Positions 11,801 through 21,420 of a DNA stretch of 32,713 nucleotides are shown in pieces. The notes below the pieces were generated by a model, which saw only the letters and a list, made by a program, of their open reading frames with translations, did not search any database and was not told the origin of the DNA. Numbering within the stretch: the first letter of the stretch is position 1; every line of letters starts with the position of its first letter. The DNA comes from Neocallimastix lanati (nom. inval.) (taxonomy: Eukaryota; Neocallimastigomycota; Neocallimastigomycetes; Neocallimastigales; Neocallimastigaceae): contig JACVTC010000395.1 in assembly GCA_016946835.1 (NCBI GenBank), positions 1-32,713 on the forward strand, read 5' to 3'. A program made the translations under genes and the position numbers.

Positions 11801-14800
11801 TACTTTTATATTCTTCTGGTAGTTCTGCATCAGAATTCCATTGCATTCTTATATTTTCTGGTAAATCATTAAATTTTTCAATATTATTGATATCATCGTC
11901 ACTTTCAATTCCTAATATAAACGATTTAAAAGCTTTATCTAGGTAATCATCGCTTGATACATGAATATGAACATCTTTAGGAGCTATATTAAATCGTTGA
12001 ATTTTACCGTCTTCAAGTTTGTTGTATGGTTTAAGAAGATGTGTCATAACGTTTTGTTGTTTGATTGTTTCTTCAGGGTTTCTATTAAAATATCCTATAT
12101 CCATTTCTTCATTATAATAATTTTCAAATTGTTCAGAATATTTTACAAGAGCTATATCATATAATTCACTAAATTTATCATCCAAATCTTTTCCTTCAAG
12201 ATTTTTTAAATCGGGAACAACATCCTTGATACTAATTACTTTTTCTTCTCCGTTAATCATTATTGGAATAGAAATAGGAATTAAATTGCCATTGCTATCT
12301 TTTTCTTTAATTAATTTCCCATCTTTATCACCAGCTGCAAATATTGCAAATGCTACTAGGTTAGATATTTTTTCAAAATCAGTATTTCTCGAGGGTTCAA
12401 TTTCATTTAATGCAACTGCCATTTCAGAACTACTTGAAATTTCATTAATACGATTTGTTAATTCGCTACTCAACTTAATTTTTTCAATATCTTTTTTAGC
12501 ATTTCTAACTTTCCCATCAGAAAAATATTCTTTCACATTGATTTTATTAATAAGTGAATTCAAATTTTTAACTAACTTTAAAAATTTAATTACTTTATGT
12601 TTATGTTTTTCTAAAGTTGTTGTATCATATTGGTTAATTTCTGATTCCTTCGTTAGGGCATATTCTTTAATTTCATCAACGCTATTCGATGTTTCTTCAA
12701 CTAATCCTTCATCCTTACTTTCATTTATAGTATTCTCAAATCCTTCGAGTATAGCTTCTTTAATTTCATCCGATACTTCATTTGATTTCAAAGCCTCTAC
12801 AACATTGTTTCCAATAGTATCATCTATTATTAAATTATTTTCTGATGATATAACCTCTATACCGTTACCCTCGTTTCCCAATTTATTATGGATTTCATTG
12901 TTAAGCTTGCTTACCAATTCACTATTATCACTCGGTTCTCCATTACTATATAATTCATAATCATTAATATTTTGTAATTCATCAATATCATTTACTATAC
13001 TAATTAACTCATTTTCGTTTGATACTTCGGAATCTTTTACTCCGTTAACAAAATTATCAATGGATTCATCTATATTATCTGAATCTCCAATACTTTTTGG
13101 ATCGATTTTTAAATTGGAATCTTCGTTATTGAAGTTAACTCTCACAGGCTTGTTTAACACTTTAAGAACCTTCTTTAATACTTTTAATAATTTTTCCTTA
13201 AAATATTTGGATTTAGAATCTTTATTATAGTCAACAACATTTATATTATTATTTTCATTAAATTCATCTCTATTATAGTCTCCAATATTATTTAGAGCAT
13301 TTTCTAGATTGGATATATTGTTTTCATTAATTTTTACATTGGTGCTTTTGGAATCTGATATCCTATCTTTATAACTATTAACTACTTCATTAATATTTCG
13401 TACTATTTCATTTCTTTCTTCCGTAGTGAATTGACGACTATTATCCTTATATAAATTTAATAAGTTTTCCCAAAAATCATCAAAATTTTCATCGTTTTCA
13501 ATATTATTAAAATAATCTTCGACATTATCGACATTTAATATTTCCTTTATATTAATATTTTTTTCTTTAAATTTTTCTATTAATTCACTTATATTTCGTT
13601 CAATATCGTAAGATTTTTTAATTTTAAGAATATTACATGGACAATTATTAAGAAAAGCTCTTTTTCTTCGGACAATTCTACAATTTGGACTAGAATTATT
13701 AATACTTGCTTGTACTGTACTAATTAAATTAAATATTCTAGAAAGTTCTTCTGGATGACCAGCCCCGGCACTAAGACCTAAAAATTTATTATTTCTATTT
13801 ATTGGAAACAATTTAATCGTACTTAATATTTTCAATAAATTTAACACTTTTGTTTTAGTATTTGTATTAGGGTTAGTTCTAACAAAATCTTGTATAAGTT
13901 CTTCGACATAGTTATAACTACCACTTCCCCATCTTTTTACATGCAATAAATTTCTTCTATCAAAAGCTGCATCTATAATATCAGCACTTACAGAGTTATC
14001 ATTTATATAATAATTAATATGGTTACCATTGGCATCATTAAATCTCAATTCAGCTTCATGGAAAATACCAATTCCATTATCTCTAATGGTATTCCCATAT
14101 GTTTTACCATAATTTGGTAATCTATATGGAATTGAATCTATAGAATTAGAATTAGATGTATATGATCTTTCTTTAAATCCATAATTATTGTTATCTACAA
14201 CCAATTTGTTAGTATTTTTATCTATTTTCAATGCAAATTGATGAGCCATTCTTTGACCAGTAGTAGGTTTATTATCAGCTGTAAAAAGGTGGTATCTAGT
14301 TTCACCGTTTATTACAGTTTTAACTATATTAAAATTAACTTCTGATTTAAAATTATTATCATCACTTTTATCAGGTTTAAAATAATTTGTGCCAATGTCA
14401 GTATTATGATATTCAAAATATTTTTTACATTCAGCCGTTTCTTTACATATTTTCGCTATTTCAATAAATATATCTCTAGGAATACTATTAATATTACCAT
14501 TATTATTTCCATTATTATTACCGTTATTATTTCCATTATTATTTGTATTGTCAGGAAATCCATCCGAATTTAACATACCTTTAAACCAAGCTTCATTGTG
14601 ATTTTTATATTTTATAAACTCAATAAAATCATCATTTATTCTATCATTATTTGGATAATATATTTCTTTAGATATAGTAGGGTCAAATAAACTTATAGGA
14701 ACACCATTTCCTCCAGTAGTCAAATATCTAAATAAATCATAACTATTTATAATATCATTTGCTGGTATAAGATTTCCTTTATCATCTTTAATATTAAAAT

Positions 14801-15152
14801 ATTTGTCATATGTTCGCATTGCCAATCTATATAAATTAGCAAATGCAGCATTAACAGCATTAGCTCTTTGGATTTGCCAATTCTTTACAGTTCTATGCAT
14901 ATAAAATTGAGTTCTTAGTGATGGAACAATATTAACTATGGATTCTTGTAGTTGTTGTCCTTGTTGATTTTGACCATTTGGTACTCGAATCCAACGATTA
15001 TTAATAGTTGCAATGTTAATGTTACCATTACCATCGATAAGACCAGCTGCCAAAATTAAAGCGGAAAGTTCTTCATTACCATAATTATGAAGATTACAAT
15101 ATATTTTATAAATATAATTAAATGTAAAAATAAAATAACAAAATAATTTCAT
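8811..15152 (-). CDS. Giant secreted protein with an internally duplicated module, family unknown
   Basis: The frame is intact for 2113 residues. The N-terminal 19 residues (MKLFCYFIFTFNYIYKIYC) look like a signal peptide. Two related modules are visible by eye, about 26-530 and 925-1425. Matching pairs in the same order are ALILAAGLIDGNG with AFAIFAAGDKDG, ANLYRLAMRTYDKYF with SELYDIALVKYSEQF, ECKKYFEY with KCKEYFKD, and KKSYDIE with SKSFDVE. Between them (530-925) lies a Lys/Glu/Asn-rich, probably helical spacer. An Asn-Gly repeat sits at 202-219 and a kexin-like RRKR at 495-498. Each module has an H-x-E (465-467 and 1337-1339) followed by Cys residues. The C-terminal third is helical and contains QLIELKQ (1917-1923) after SDAI (1902-1905), loosely like a PD-(D/E)XK nuclease core. 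No function can be assigned with confidence. It shares orientation with the lectin genes to its left. Confidence 0.8.
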   Translation of the reverse strand: MKLFCYFIFTFNYIYKIYCNLHNYGNEELSALILAAGLIDGNGNINIATINNRWIRVPNGQNQQGQQLQESIVNIVPSLRTQFYMHRTVKNWQIQRANAVNAAFANLYRLAMRTYDKYFNIKDDKGNLIPANDIINSYDLFRYLTTGGNGVPISLFDPTISKEIYYPNNDRINDDFIEFIKYKNHNEAWFKGMLNSDGFPDNTNNNGNNNGNNNGNNNGNINSIPRDIFIEIAKICKETAECKKYFEYHNTDIGTNYFKPDKSDDNNFKSEVNFNIVKTVINGETRYHLFTADNKPTTGQRMAHQFALKIDKNTNKLVVDNNNYGFKERSYTSNSNSIDSIPYRLPNYGKTYGNTIRDNGIGIFHEAELRFNDANGNHINYYINDNSVSADIIDAAFDRRNLLHVKRWGSGSYNYVEELIQDFVRTNPNTNTKTKVLNLLKILSTIKLFPINRNNKFLGLSAGAGHPEELSRIFNLISTVQASINNSSPNCRIVRRKRAFLNNCPCNILKIKKSYDIERNISELIEKFKEKNINIKEILNVDNVEDYFNNIENDENFDDFWENLLNLYKDNSRQFTTEERNEIVRNINEVVNSYKDRISDSKSTNVKINENNISNLENALNNIGDYNRDEFNENNNINVVDYNKDSKSKYFKEKLLKVLKKVLKVLNKPVRVNFNNEDSNLKIDPKSIGDSDNIDESIDNFVNGVKDSEVSNENELISIVNDIDELQNINDYELYSNGEPSDNSELVSKLNNEIHNKLGNEGNGIEVISSENNLIIDDTIGNNVVEALKSNEVSDEIKEAILEGFENTINESKDEGLVEETSNSVDEIKEYALTKESEINQYDTTTLEKHKHKVIKFLKLVKNLNSLINKINVKEYFSDGKVRNAKKDIEKIKLSSELTNRINEISSSSEMAVALNEIEPSRNTDFEKISNLVAFAIFAAGDKDGKLIKEKDSNGNLIPISIPIMINGEEKVISIKDVVPDLKNLEGKDLDDKFSELYDIALVKYSEQFENYYNEEMDIGYFNRNPEETIKQQNVMTHLLKPYNKLEDGKIQRFNIAPKDVHIHVSSDDYLDKAFKSFILGIESDDDINNIEKFNDLPENIRMQWNSDAELPEEYKSREPLYKAMALYCIKSSKCKEYFKDDTTSFNVITYDSQDNDKTVVNHSLVINDDTNKATLSAFTLNEIDNEFRLDEMHNNGEEFTYEELYILNKNGDNDNLSKIKVDDNEYTKIPGIGFLAACGYDIEKMDGTVLSPSEYGLNNDQYNDASDNEIIEKKFGVTNNGKFNMNVVKSDVFDSKVVLSHDIDESIMKEFGKKILIHRHETGTLDDEELQTLSIHSEAMLGRDLCSEEGGLVHYADDKNSQTRFINVKESMNIQNVLKDIDNDRSKCLTTNNKCSKKMQISKSFDVEGKLISALQTLKKYDSKNIKVKEDENDISVPKELCENANSLMDVIKISSQSYKEQLQNSETPITESDSETFILGISEALNGLNYRYTNSYYLGHDSIRSLTQDKLNDMAFLFADIVESHDKKFSTSNSNKISSSVKLIDFESNTDSQSKFVNDKLHEILDNVSDLFNENNQEISDIHTVDNMDINNKQYDDDRSEEINDIVENLKQITADNSDDETKEKLKNNLIEIHNKLSQLERIFDRENTQQENYVNNSEMVYKLNQVIVDQLNALYGNDEEVNKIVEQHKSTINGINKSEVKSSNVLTLDHVIGKVVVKDYILKNHESKPYVRSYFDNMKNSLLYADSDEERERFIKEIQEIKNIIDERIEQFKSYTDSPENHYEEADHLIEVINNYNSLVATELDSNVKEDDMGIKYIDINNDRVLNNRLNYIRVAKFNKAIEAIMEQNPNLFNLKKQSLKENINKKYAESYQFGEYEIFEPRTEDLQEIIKDVVKSKSDAIITITDAATNRYQLIELKQCEEMKYKLIVHESSFYRKAEDVDEINRLTKHNKLFKNLKNNSLKNLETHEETENRFKNDIAASAGLSQDIKNEPIEYVINSIDDEKMNNNKIKEKVKRLFQFKKNEVTKASGVVSAQAFDLILNHYNSFMGSTEKKLKATYNDYNDFSKKNTISNKINKFSKIHSRNIHSENPHNNPPKFSKNPGTGNHH
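14496..14549 (-). repeat. 12-bp tandem repeat encoding an Asn-Asn-Asn-Gly tract
   Basis: Four to five units encode (NNNG)n within the first module of the giant secreted protein, a low-complexity expansion. Confidence 0.8.
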
Positions 15153-15225
15153 TTTTGAAATATTTTTACTAATAATTTAATATTTAAATAATCATTTTAT
15201 TATTTCATATTTTAAAAATATAATT

Positions 15226-16695
15226 TTAAAAAAATTCATTATAATGACTTTCAGGATTTATAAAATAGCTGTTAAATACTTTATGAGGTGTTCTTGTTAA
15301 TATATTATATATATTATATATACTATTAGGATATTTTTCTCCATTAAAAATTATTTTATTATTTCTTAATTTGATATAAAATCTTTTACAATCATAATAC
15401 ATTAATACATAAATTATAAATTTATTAGCGCGATTATATATTAACGATGCTATATAACATAATTTTATTATAAGCAATTCATTATAATTACTAATATCTA
15501 TTTTTAAACTTAACACATAATTTGGATCTTTTAATATTTTATCAATTTCTTTATATTTTCTTAAATAATTTTTAATAAATACAAATTTATAAATATTTGT
15601 ATAATTTTCATAATATTTATCTTTATAACTTAAAATACCAGAATATTGTGGATCAATTATTTTAATTAGATTTTCTTTTGTATTATAATGGATTATTCTT
15701 TCATTATTGTCAATATCTTCATCTTCAGAATCAATGACTTTATCATTATTTTCATTATTACTAATAATTTCACAATCCACTATTTCATTAAAATTAACGT
15801 TATATTTCACTAACATATCTTTTTTGTATACTTCTGAAAGTGCCCTTGATTTTATACCCCTATCTGAAAAGTTACTATTAATAAAATCCGATGTGTAATT
15901 ATCACGACATTTTAAATATAAATTATTTTTATTAAATAAATTATTAGAATAAAAATTCATGTATTTTAAGGAATGCCTAAATGAAAGTTTAAATTCATAA
16001 TGACAGGGATCAATTGTTAAATTATATTTTTTAACTTTATCTAAACAATAATTTAATATATTTATATCATTTTCATAATATGATATTAAATTAGAAACTA
16101 TATGTTTAGCATAACGATGTTTATTCGAATCTATAAAATTATCTAATAAATGTTTATGTACGTTTGAATAAAAATATTTAAATACTTCAAAATATAGTTT
16201 TGGTATTTCATATTTTGAATAATTATATTTATAAAATAAAATAAAAACGTCAGTATATATATATGCATAATTATACAAATAAAATAAAAAAAAATTCGGA
16301 TAATCTTTAGCTATAATTAATTCAATTAAAAATTTATCATTTTTTTCCTTTAAAAGTTCGTCGATTAAATATTTATTTATAACTATTATATTATAAAATT
16401 CATGAATAACATCATTATCCCAATTTCGAGTAATTTCATTATTTTTTTTAATTTTAATCTCTTTATAAAAATATTTTAAACGATTATACTGTTTTTTATT
16501 ATTTATCTCATAAAACTGTTTACACATAATACTTATATCAACAACGTATTCATGATTTTTTATTTTTTCATATTTAAGTAACGGTTCATCCAAAAATATG
16601 CCTTGTTTAGCGATATATAATAATTTTTCGGGATCACATTCACTATTTAATTCATTATAAAAGTCTTTAGTATTTTCTTCATAAGTTTTTGACAT
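15226..16695 (-). CDS. Unknown 489-residue Asn/Lys/Tyr-rich protein
   Basis: I do not recognise the family. There is no signal peptide or clear membrane segment, so it is probably intracellular, unlike its neighbours. Most of it looks like short paired helices (for example LLYIAKQGIFLDEPLL near 25-40 and the stretch 110-260), as in degenerate ankyrin-type repeat proteins, but no canonical ankyrin motif is present. An acidic patch lies around 312-335 (VIDSEDEDIDNNE). Composition is extremely rich in Asn, Lys, Tyr and Ile and lacks the Ser/Thr linkers of the neighbouring secreted proteins. That would suit either a virus-derived gene or a host gene of unknown role. The stop lies only 73 bases before the start of the giant secreted gene, on the same strand. 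The start is the first Met of a long uninterrupted frame. Confidence 0.7.
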   Translation of the reverse strand: MSKTYEENTKDFYNELNSECDPEKLLYIAKQGIFLDEPLLKYEKIKNHEYVVDISIMCKQFYEINNKKQYNRLKYFYKEIKIKKNNEITRNWDNDVIHEFYNIIVINKYLIDELLKEKNDKFLIELIIAKDYPNFFLFYLYNYAYIYTDVFILFYKYNYSKYEIPKLYFEVFKYFYSNVHKHLLDNFIDSNKHRYAKHIVSNLISYYENDINILNYCLDKVKKYNLTIDPCHYEFKLSFRHSLKYMNFYSNNLFNKNNLYLKCRDNYTSDFINSNFSDRGIKSRALSEVYKKDMLVKYNVNFNEIVDCEIISNNENNDKVIDSEDEDIDNNERIIHYNTKENLIKIIDPQYSGILSYKDKYYENYTNIYKFVFIKNYLRKYKEIDKILKDPNYVLSLKIDISNYNELLIIKLCYIASLIYNRANKFIIYVLMYYDCKRFYIKLRNNKIIFNGEKYPNSIYNIYNILTRTPHKVFNSYFINPESHYNEFF

Positions 16696-17566
16696 TTTTA
16701 TAAACTTTTCAAAAATAATTGTATTTTAACATTTATTTATATTTATAAAATCATTTTATAAATAAATATATAAAATTTTAATATAATTTAACGCTCTAAT
16801 AAAGAGTTTAATTTAAAAAAATTTTTTATTATAAATTTATTAATCATATTTAAAAAAGAATATATCTTTTCAATAAAAAAAAATATTTTGAAATAATATG
16901 TAACGTATAAATTATGTTATATTTTTTGCTATAGCCGCAATTACTGTGAAATATGACTTTTATTTTTATTTTTATTTTTTTTTAAAAAAAAAAATAAAAT
17001 TTTAAATAAGTATGGGATTTTTTCCACTTTAAAATTATATACGTCTTTTTAATTTATTTTTATATTTTATATATTAAAAATATTTTAATAAAAAATAATA
17101 AAAAATTAAAATTAATAATAAAAAGTATTATTTTATTATTAATATTTCATTTAAAATTTTTAAATCTTTTTTTATTTATTTAATATCTTAATTCTTGGTA
17201 TGATATTAAAATAGTTTATTTATAATTTTAAAATTACATAAATTATTATATTTATTTATATATTTATATATGGATATATTTTTAATTAAAATTTTAATGA
17301 TCTCCAAAATAAATTATAAAATAAATTATATATATGTAATTTTTTACATATCTTTGACATTATAACATAAATCTTTATATTAAAATAATTTATATATTGG
17401 ATATGTATTTTATTACATATAATATAATTCTTTATTTCATAGTTTATTTTATAAAATGATATTTTGACTTTTTAGTAACAAAAAAAATATTAAATATTTT
17501 GTTAATTAATAATACTTAATAAAATATATTTTATTTTAATTATATAAATTAATTAAAGAAATAAAA
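16696..17566. other. Divergent intergenic region
   Basis: This very A+T-rich region lies between genes that read outward, so it should hold promoters for both the 489-residue protein and the GPI-type protein. I see no distinct motif, RNA gene or open frame. Confidence 0.6.
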
Positions 17567-18268
17567 ATGAAACTTATTATTTTATTGTTAGTATTAACTG
17601 TTTCTACTTTATCTTATGCTAATTCTATTAATTTTTTGAAATTAATAAAAAGGTCAGTTACTTTTGATGAAGAAGCTTTCATAAATAATTTAAGTGAAGA
17701 ATGTATTAATGAATTAGATAATTCAGAATATAATAATGAATGTATGCCAGAATTTACAATTAGCAATTATAAGCAGGTATGTCAACAAATTAAATCTGAA
17801 AAATGCCAAAAGTTCTACAATGATCCCGATAAATCAAAGTATTATCCTATCTGTAGTAAGATTCCTCAATACAATGAAATTTTTAATCCACTTGTATTTA
17901 AATCTGCTGTTCAAGGATTGCAATTAAAATGCCAATTTGATGAAAACGGGGAATTATGTCCATTTTCTCTTTATTCAATTACAAAAACTGGTGCTGATGA
18001 AGTTTTAGATGACACATGCAAATCAAATAAATGTACTGAAGAATTACTTGAAGTTTATAAAGACACTAATATAGACCAACTTGCAGCTTTAGAAAGCTCT
18101 TCTTTTTCTACTGGAAATTTCAGTTATGAAGAGTTATCAGTTAATAAATATATTATTACGGCATTAAAATCTGAAAAATGTCAATCTCAACATGCTACAA
18201 GTAATGCTAGTCATACTAAAACCAATACATCTTTATTAATTTCTTTACTTTTATTATTACTATTATAA
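17567..18268 (+). CDS. Small Cys-rich secreted protein, probably GPI-anchored
   Basis: The 233-residue product has a strong signal peptide (about 1-19) and a Lys-Arg at 28-29 (LIKRSVTF) after a short propeptide. It has ten Cys residues in the mature part and a C-terminal Ser/Thr/Asn stretch followed by a terminal hydrophobic tail (LLISLLLLLLL). That arrangement is what GPI attachment requires, so the protein is probably displayed on the plasma membrane or cell wall. The even Cys number suggests five disulfides. It does not match the eight-Cys CFEM pattern, and I do not recognise another family. The gene is transcribed away from the cluster on its left. The start codon is preceded by an A-rich leader (AAAGAAATAAAAATG). 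Confidence 0.8.
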   Translation: MKLIILLLVLTVSTLSYANSINFLKLIKRSVTFDEEAFINNLSEECINELDNSEYNNECMPEFTISNYKQVCQQIKSEKCQKFYNDPDKSKYYPICSKIPQYNEIFNPLVFKSAVQGLQLKCQFDENGELCPFSLYSITKTGADEVLDDTCKSNKCTEELLEVYKDTNIDQLAALESSSFSTGNFSYEELSVNKYIITALKSEKCQSQHATSNASHTKTNTSLLISLLLLLLL

Positions 18269-18588
18269 TAATAGAAATCGACTGTTCTATTAAATAACTA
18301 GACAAATAGCATATCATGAAATCATTTATAGTGCTTTATTAAATATTATAATTAAATATTTAATAACAAAAATAAATAAAAATTTAAATAATGACGTTGT
18401 TAACAAGTTAAAATTAATATATATTTATATAAATATATATATAAAATTAATAAATCTAAATTTTGAACGTACTATCTCTTAATTAAAAAAAAAATTCAAA
18501 TTATTAATAATTATATTAAAGTAAATATTTACTAAAATGACTCAATTTATTTGTAAAAGTAAATATATTTATTTAATATAAATTATAT

Positions 18589-18714
18589 TTAAATTTGCAT
18601 TGCGAAGTTTGATTTCAAATATTTATCAATGAATACTTTAGTATCTAAAATACCATTTTTGAGAATTACAAATATATGGTATAGTTTTGATAAGTAGTAA
18701 ATAAGCTTTACCAA
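18589..18714 (-). pseudogene. Possible decayed coding fragment (41 codons)
   Basis: The minus strand is open for 41 codons with plausible protein composition, including HIFVILKNGILDTKVFIDKY. A stop precedes it directly and there is no Met near the beginning. I do not recognise the family and the fragment may be fortuitous. Confidence 0.25.
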
Positions 18715-19210
18715 CTATTTGATAGTATTTTAATTATTAAAAAATATAAATAAATTTACAACAATTAGAAATTTAGACATTTATTGTACATGTCTATCTC
18801 TTATTAAATAATATTAAATATAATTTTTATAAACTCAAAGAAAATCCATCGTTTATTAAAAAATATAATACTCAAACAAGAAATTAAATAAAAAAATTTA
18901 AAATAATAACAAATATAGAACTTATAAATGAATAAATATAAATTTAATCAAAAAAAAAAAAAATATTAATAGTTATTTTAATAGTAAAATTAAATTGCAT
19001 ATAAAATATAATAAATATTAATACATTGTTATTTGTTATATTTTTTTAAATTTAAATAATTGAATTTTTTTAAAATTAAAAATATTATAATATTATATAT
19101 TAAGGATAATCCTAATTAATTAATATCATGTACATACTAAGTATATAATAAAGTTATTATAAATAATATTTGTTTATTAGCATTATTTTGGTATTGAGGA
19201 ATTTATAATT

Positions 19211-19342
19211 TTAAATCGTCTTTTGTCTTTCACTCGAACTATATAATCCTAATAAACAAGCATAGCCATGAACAATATTAAATATTGAATTGATTATGTC
19301 ATTACAACAGTCACCTATATATTGTTCTAAAGTGAATAATAC
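19211..19342 (-). pseudogene. Possible decayed coding fragment (43 codons)
   Basis: The minus strand is open for 43 codons of natural-looking protein (for example DCCNDIINSIFNIVHGYACL) within a patch richer in G+C than its surroundings. A stop sits immediately upstream, and just beyond it a short frame in another phase (QNSGAAPKKHYLNI) looks like more of the same decayed gene. The family is not recognised. Confidence 0.3.
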
Positions 19343-19805
19343 TTATTTAATGTAATTACTATTAAATATTTAAGTAATGCTTTTTTGGTGCTGCGCCGCT
19401 ATTTTGTATTTAATTAATATCTTTATTTAGTTTGCTTAAATATTATAGAATAAAATATTATAAATCTTATATTTAGTATAAAAAATTATAAAGTCATAAC
19501 AATGCCCATTGTAATAAATTTGTATTGGATATATATATTTATATGATAACATCGTTTATTAATTATTTATGAATAAATCTTTTATAAAATTTTATTTTTT
19601 CTGATTTTAAAAATATATCATTTAAAGATTAATTTATATTCACATATAATAAATAATAATAAATTGGTTTGAGTATATAACTTCTTTTTATAAAATTTAA
19701 ATGACTCTGATGTATTACATACTTTAAAGATTAATTTAAAATGAAAATTATTAAATTTATTAATCAAAAAAGTAATAAAAAATTTAAATAAAATTTTTAG
19801 TAAAA

Positions 19806-20381
19806 ATGAATTTTCCAAAGTTTTTATTTTCATTTCTATTATCTATTAATGCAATTTATTGTATCAATTTACCATCTAATGCTGAAGGTAATTTTAGTAA
19901 AAAAGACCAAACTAAGTTAATTAAAAGATCACATTGGGATAATGACTTTAATTCGAAAATTTTTGATGACATGAGAAAGGAATTAGAAAATAATCCAATC
20001 TATGATGATATGAGAAAGGAATTAGAAAACAATTCAATCTATGATGACATGAGGAAGGAAATGGAAAATAACCCTATCTACGATGAAATGAGAAAAGAAA
20101 TGGAAACTAATCCAATCTATGATGATATGAGAAAGGAAATGGAAACTAATCCTATCTACGACGACATGAGAGGGGAATTGGAAGAAAAACAGAAAAAAAC
20201 TAAAACTACTGCAAAAAAGCAAGCTCTTCCAACTATATTTTCTAGTGATAAGTGTGGCTCTAAGAAGGATGGAATATACATGTGTAAACGTAATTATTGT
20301 TGTAGTAAATATGGATATTGTGGTAAATCAAGTGACTACTGTGATTCTGGATGCCAATCAAGATACGGTAAATGTTGGTAA
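19806..20381 (+). CDS. Secreted repeat protein with one C-terminal CBM18
   Basis: The 191-residue product has a signal peptide (about 1-19) and a propeptide ending at Lys40-Arg41 (LIKRSHWD). Six 13-residue units of the type YDDMRKELENNPI then run from about residue 53 to 130. A basic Lys/Thr linker follows, and last comes a single CBM18 chitin-binding module (CCSKYGYCG, then CDSGCQSRYGKCW) that ends two codons or fewer before the stop. The repeats are charged and helix-prone with Asn-Pro breaks, so they may act as a rod or spacer that presents the chitin-binding head. Its CBM18 resembles those of the broken gene at the left end. It is probably a cell-wall or extracellular chitin-binding protein; the repeat function is unknown. 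Confidence 0.85.
   Translation: MNFPKFLFSFLLSINAIYCINLPSNAEGNFSKKDQTKLIKRSHWDNDFNSKIFDDMRKELENNPIYDDMRKELENNSIYDDMRKEMENNPIYDEMRKEMETNPIYDDMRKEMETNPIYDDMRGELEEKQKKTKTTAKKQALPTIFSSDKCGSKKDGIYMCKRNYCCSKYGYCGKSSDYCDSGCQSRYGKCW
19962..20195 (+). repeat. 39-bp tandem repeat, six units
   Basis: Six in-frame 39-bp units encode the 13-residue repeat (DDMRKELENNPIY type). Units differ mainly at synonymous sites and in conservative changes (Leu/Met, Asn/Thr); the last unit is degenerate. Confidence 0.9.
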
Positions 20382-21420
20382 TTATAAGTTAAAAATTACT
20401 ATTAAGTTTATTATAAATTAAAATCTTTTAAGTCAATAAATTTATCTATTAACTTGCATATAATTATAATTTTTAAAAATTTATATATAAGTATAAATAA
20501 ATATTATTATAAATATAATAAATAATAGAATACTTATTCATTAATAAAATTATAAACTACTATTAAATTAATAAATATATTAATTTAAAAATAAAAATTA
20601 AATTAAACAAATTATACATTCTACACTATTTATATTAATTTTATTAATTTTTATTTATAATGAAAATTTGGGAAGTTACTAAAAATTTAATTTTTTAAAG
20701 TTTAATATAACTATTATTTAATATTTAATAAGGATAATAAATAATAAATATTAAAAAAAAAAAAAATTCATTATATCAAATTAATTATTTTCATTATTAC
20801 TTTTTTTTTTTTTTATTTTGTTCAACTCTATCCCATGTTTACTTTTAAAATATTTGATTTACAGTATATATATATATTTTATTTTTAATTCCCGTTTGTA
20901 GTATTCTTTAGTCCTCTCAAGGCACGGGAATATTAAGGTAGTCATAATATCTCTGTATTTTTTCGTATATGTGGAAATTGCCTCCGCTAGACCGCTTTAC
21001 TTAGAAAAATAAATATAATGAAATACGCTTTTCTATATAAAATTTTATATATCGAAAAATAAAAATCAAACTAATATATTTTTATGATTGATTTTTAAAA
21101 TATGATTTATTATTATTGTATTATTTACGTATATTTATATTTTAAAATATATATTAATATATATAAAATTTTATGAAACTAATTTTTTTTTTTTTAAAAG
21201 TAGTAATTATTATAATGACAATAGTATAAATTATAATATATTATTAAATGTTTAAATTTTTCACATTTCTTTTAATTTTGATAACTTTTTAAATTTTTAA
21301 ATTTTTTAAAAAAAAAAAGAAAATAACAGGAAAATATTTTACTAATATATATATATTTAAAAAAAATTTTTTAAAAAAAATAAAAATATATTAAAATTAA
21401 TTAAGATTAAATATTTAAAA
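20382..21420. other. Intergenic region containing most of the non-coding part of duplication copy A
   Basis: From about 20787 onward this sequence is homologous to the 3' flank of the capping enzyme gene (about 22826-23493). The remainder is A+T-rich with no feature seen. Confidence 0.6.

Larger units (their letters stand above)
18269..19805. other. Long intergenic region with possible decayed coding fragments
   Basis: Most of this stretch is A+T-rich filler. Two slightly less A+T-rich patches (18589-18714 and 19190-19420) contain short minus-strand frames that read like protein, and are listed separately. GGTGCTGCGCCGCT near 19386-19400 is unusually G+C-rich for this window. No tRNA or rRNA is recognisable. 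Confidence 0.5.

Noticed and set aside
12226-12960. 244-codon plus-strand frame opposite the 2113-residue gene
   Set aside because: It lies wholly antisense to an intact long gene and has the Ser/Leu/Ile-rich composition expected from the complement of Glu/Asn/Lys codons.
14000-14100. Cytidine-deaminase-like zinc site in the duplicated module of the 2113-residue protein
   Set aside because: H-x-E plus later Cys residues are suggestive, but the Cys spacing (C-x-C in one module, C-x6-C in the other) does not match the family's C-x2-C type pattern.
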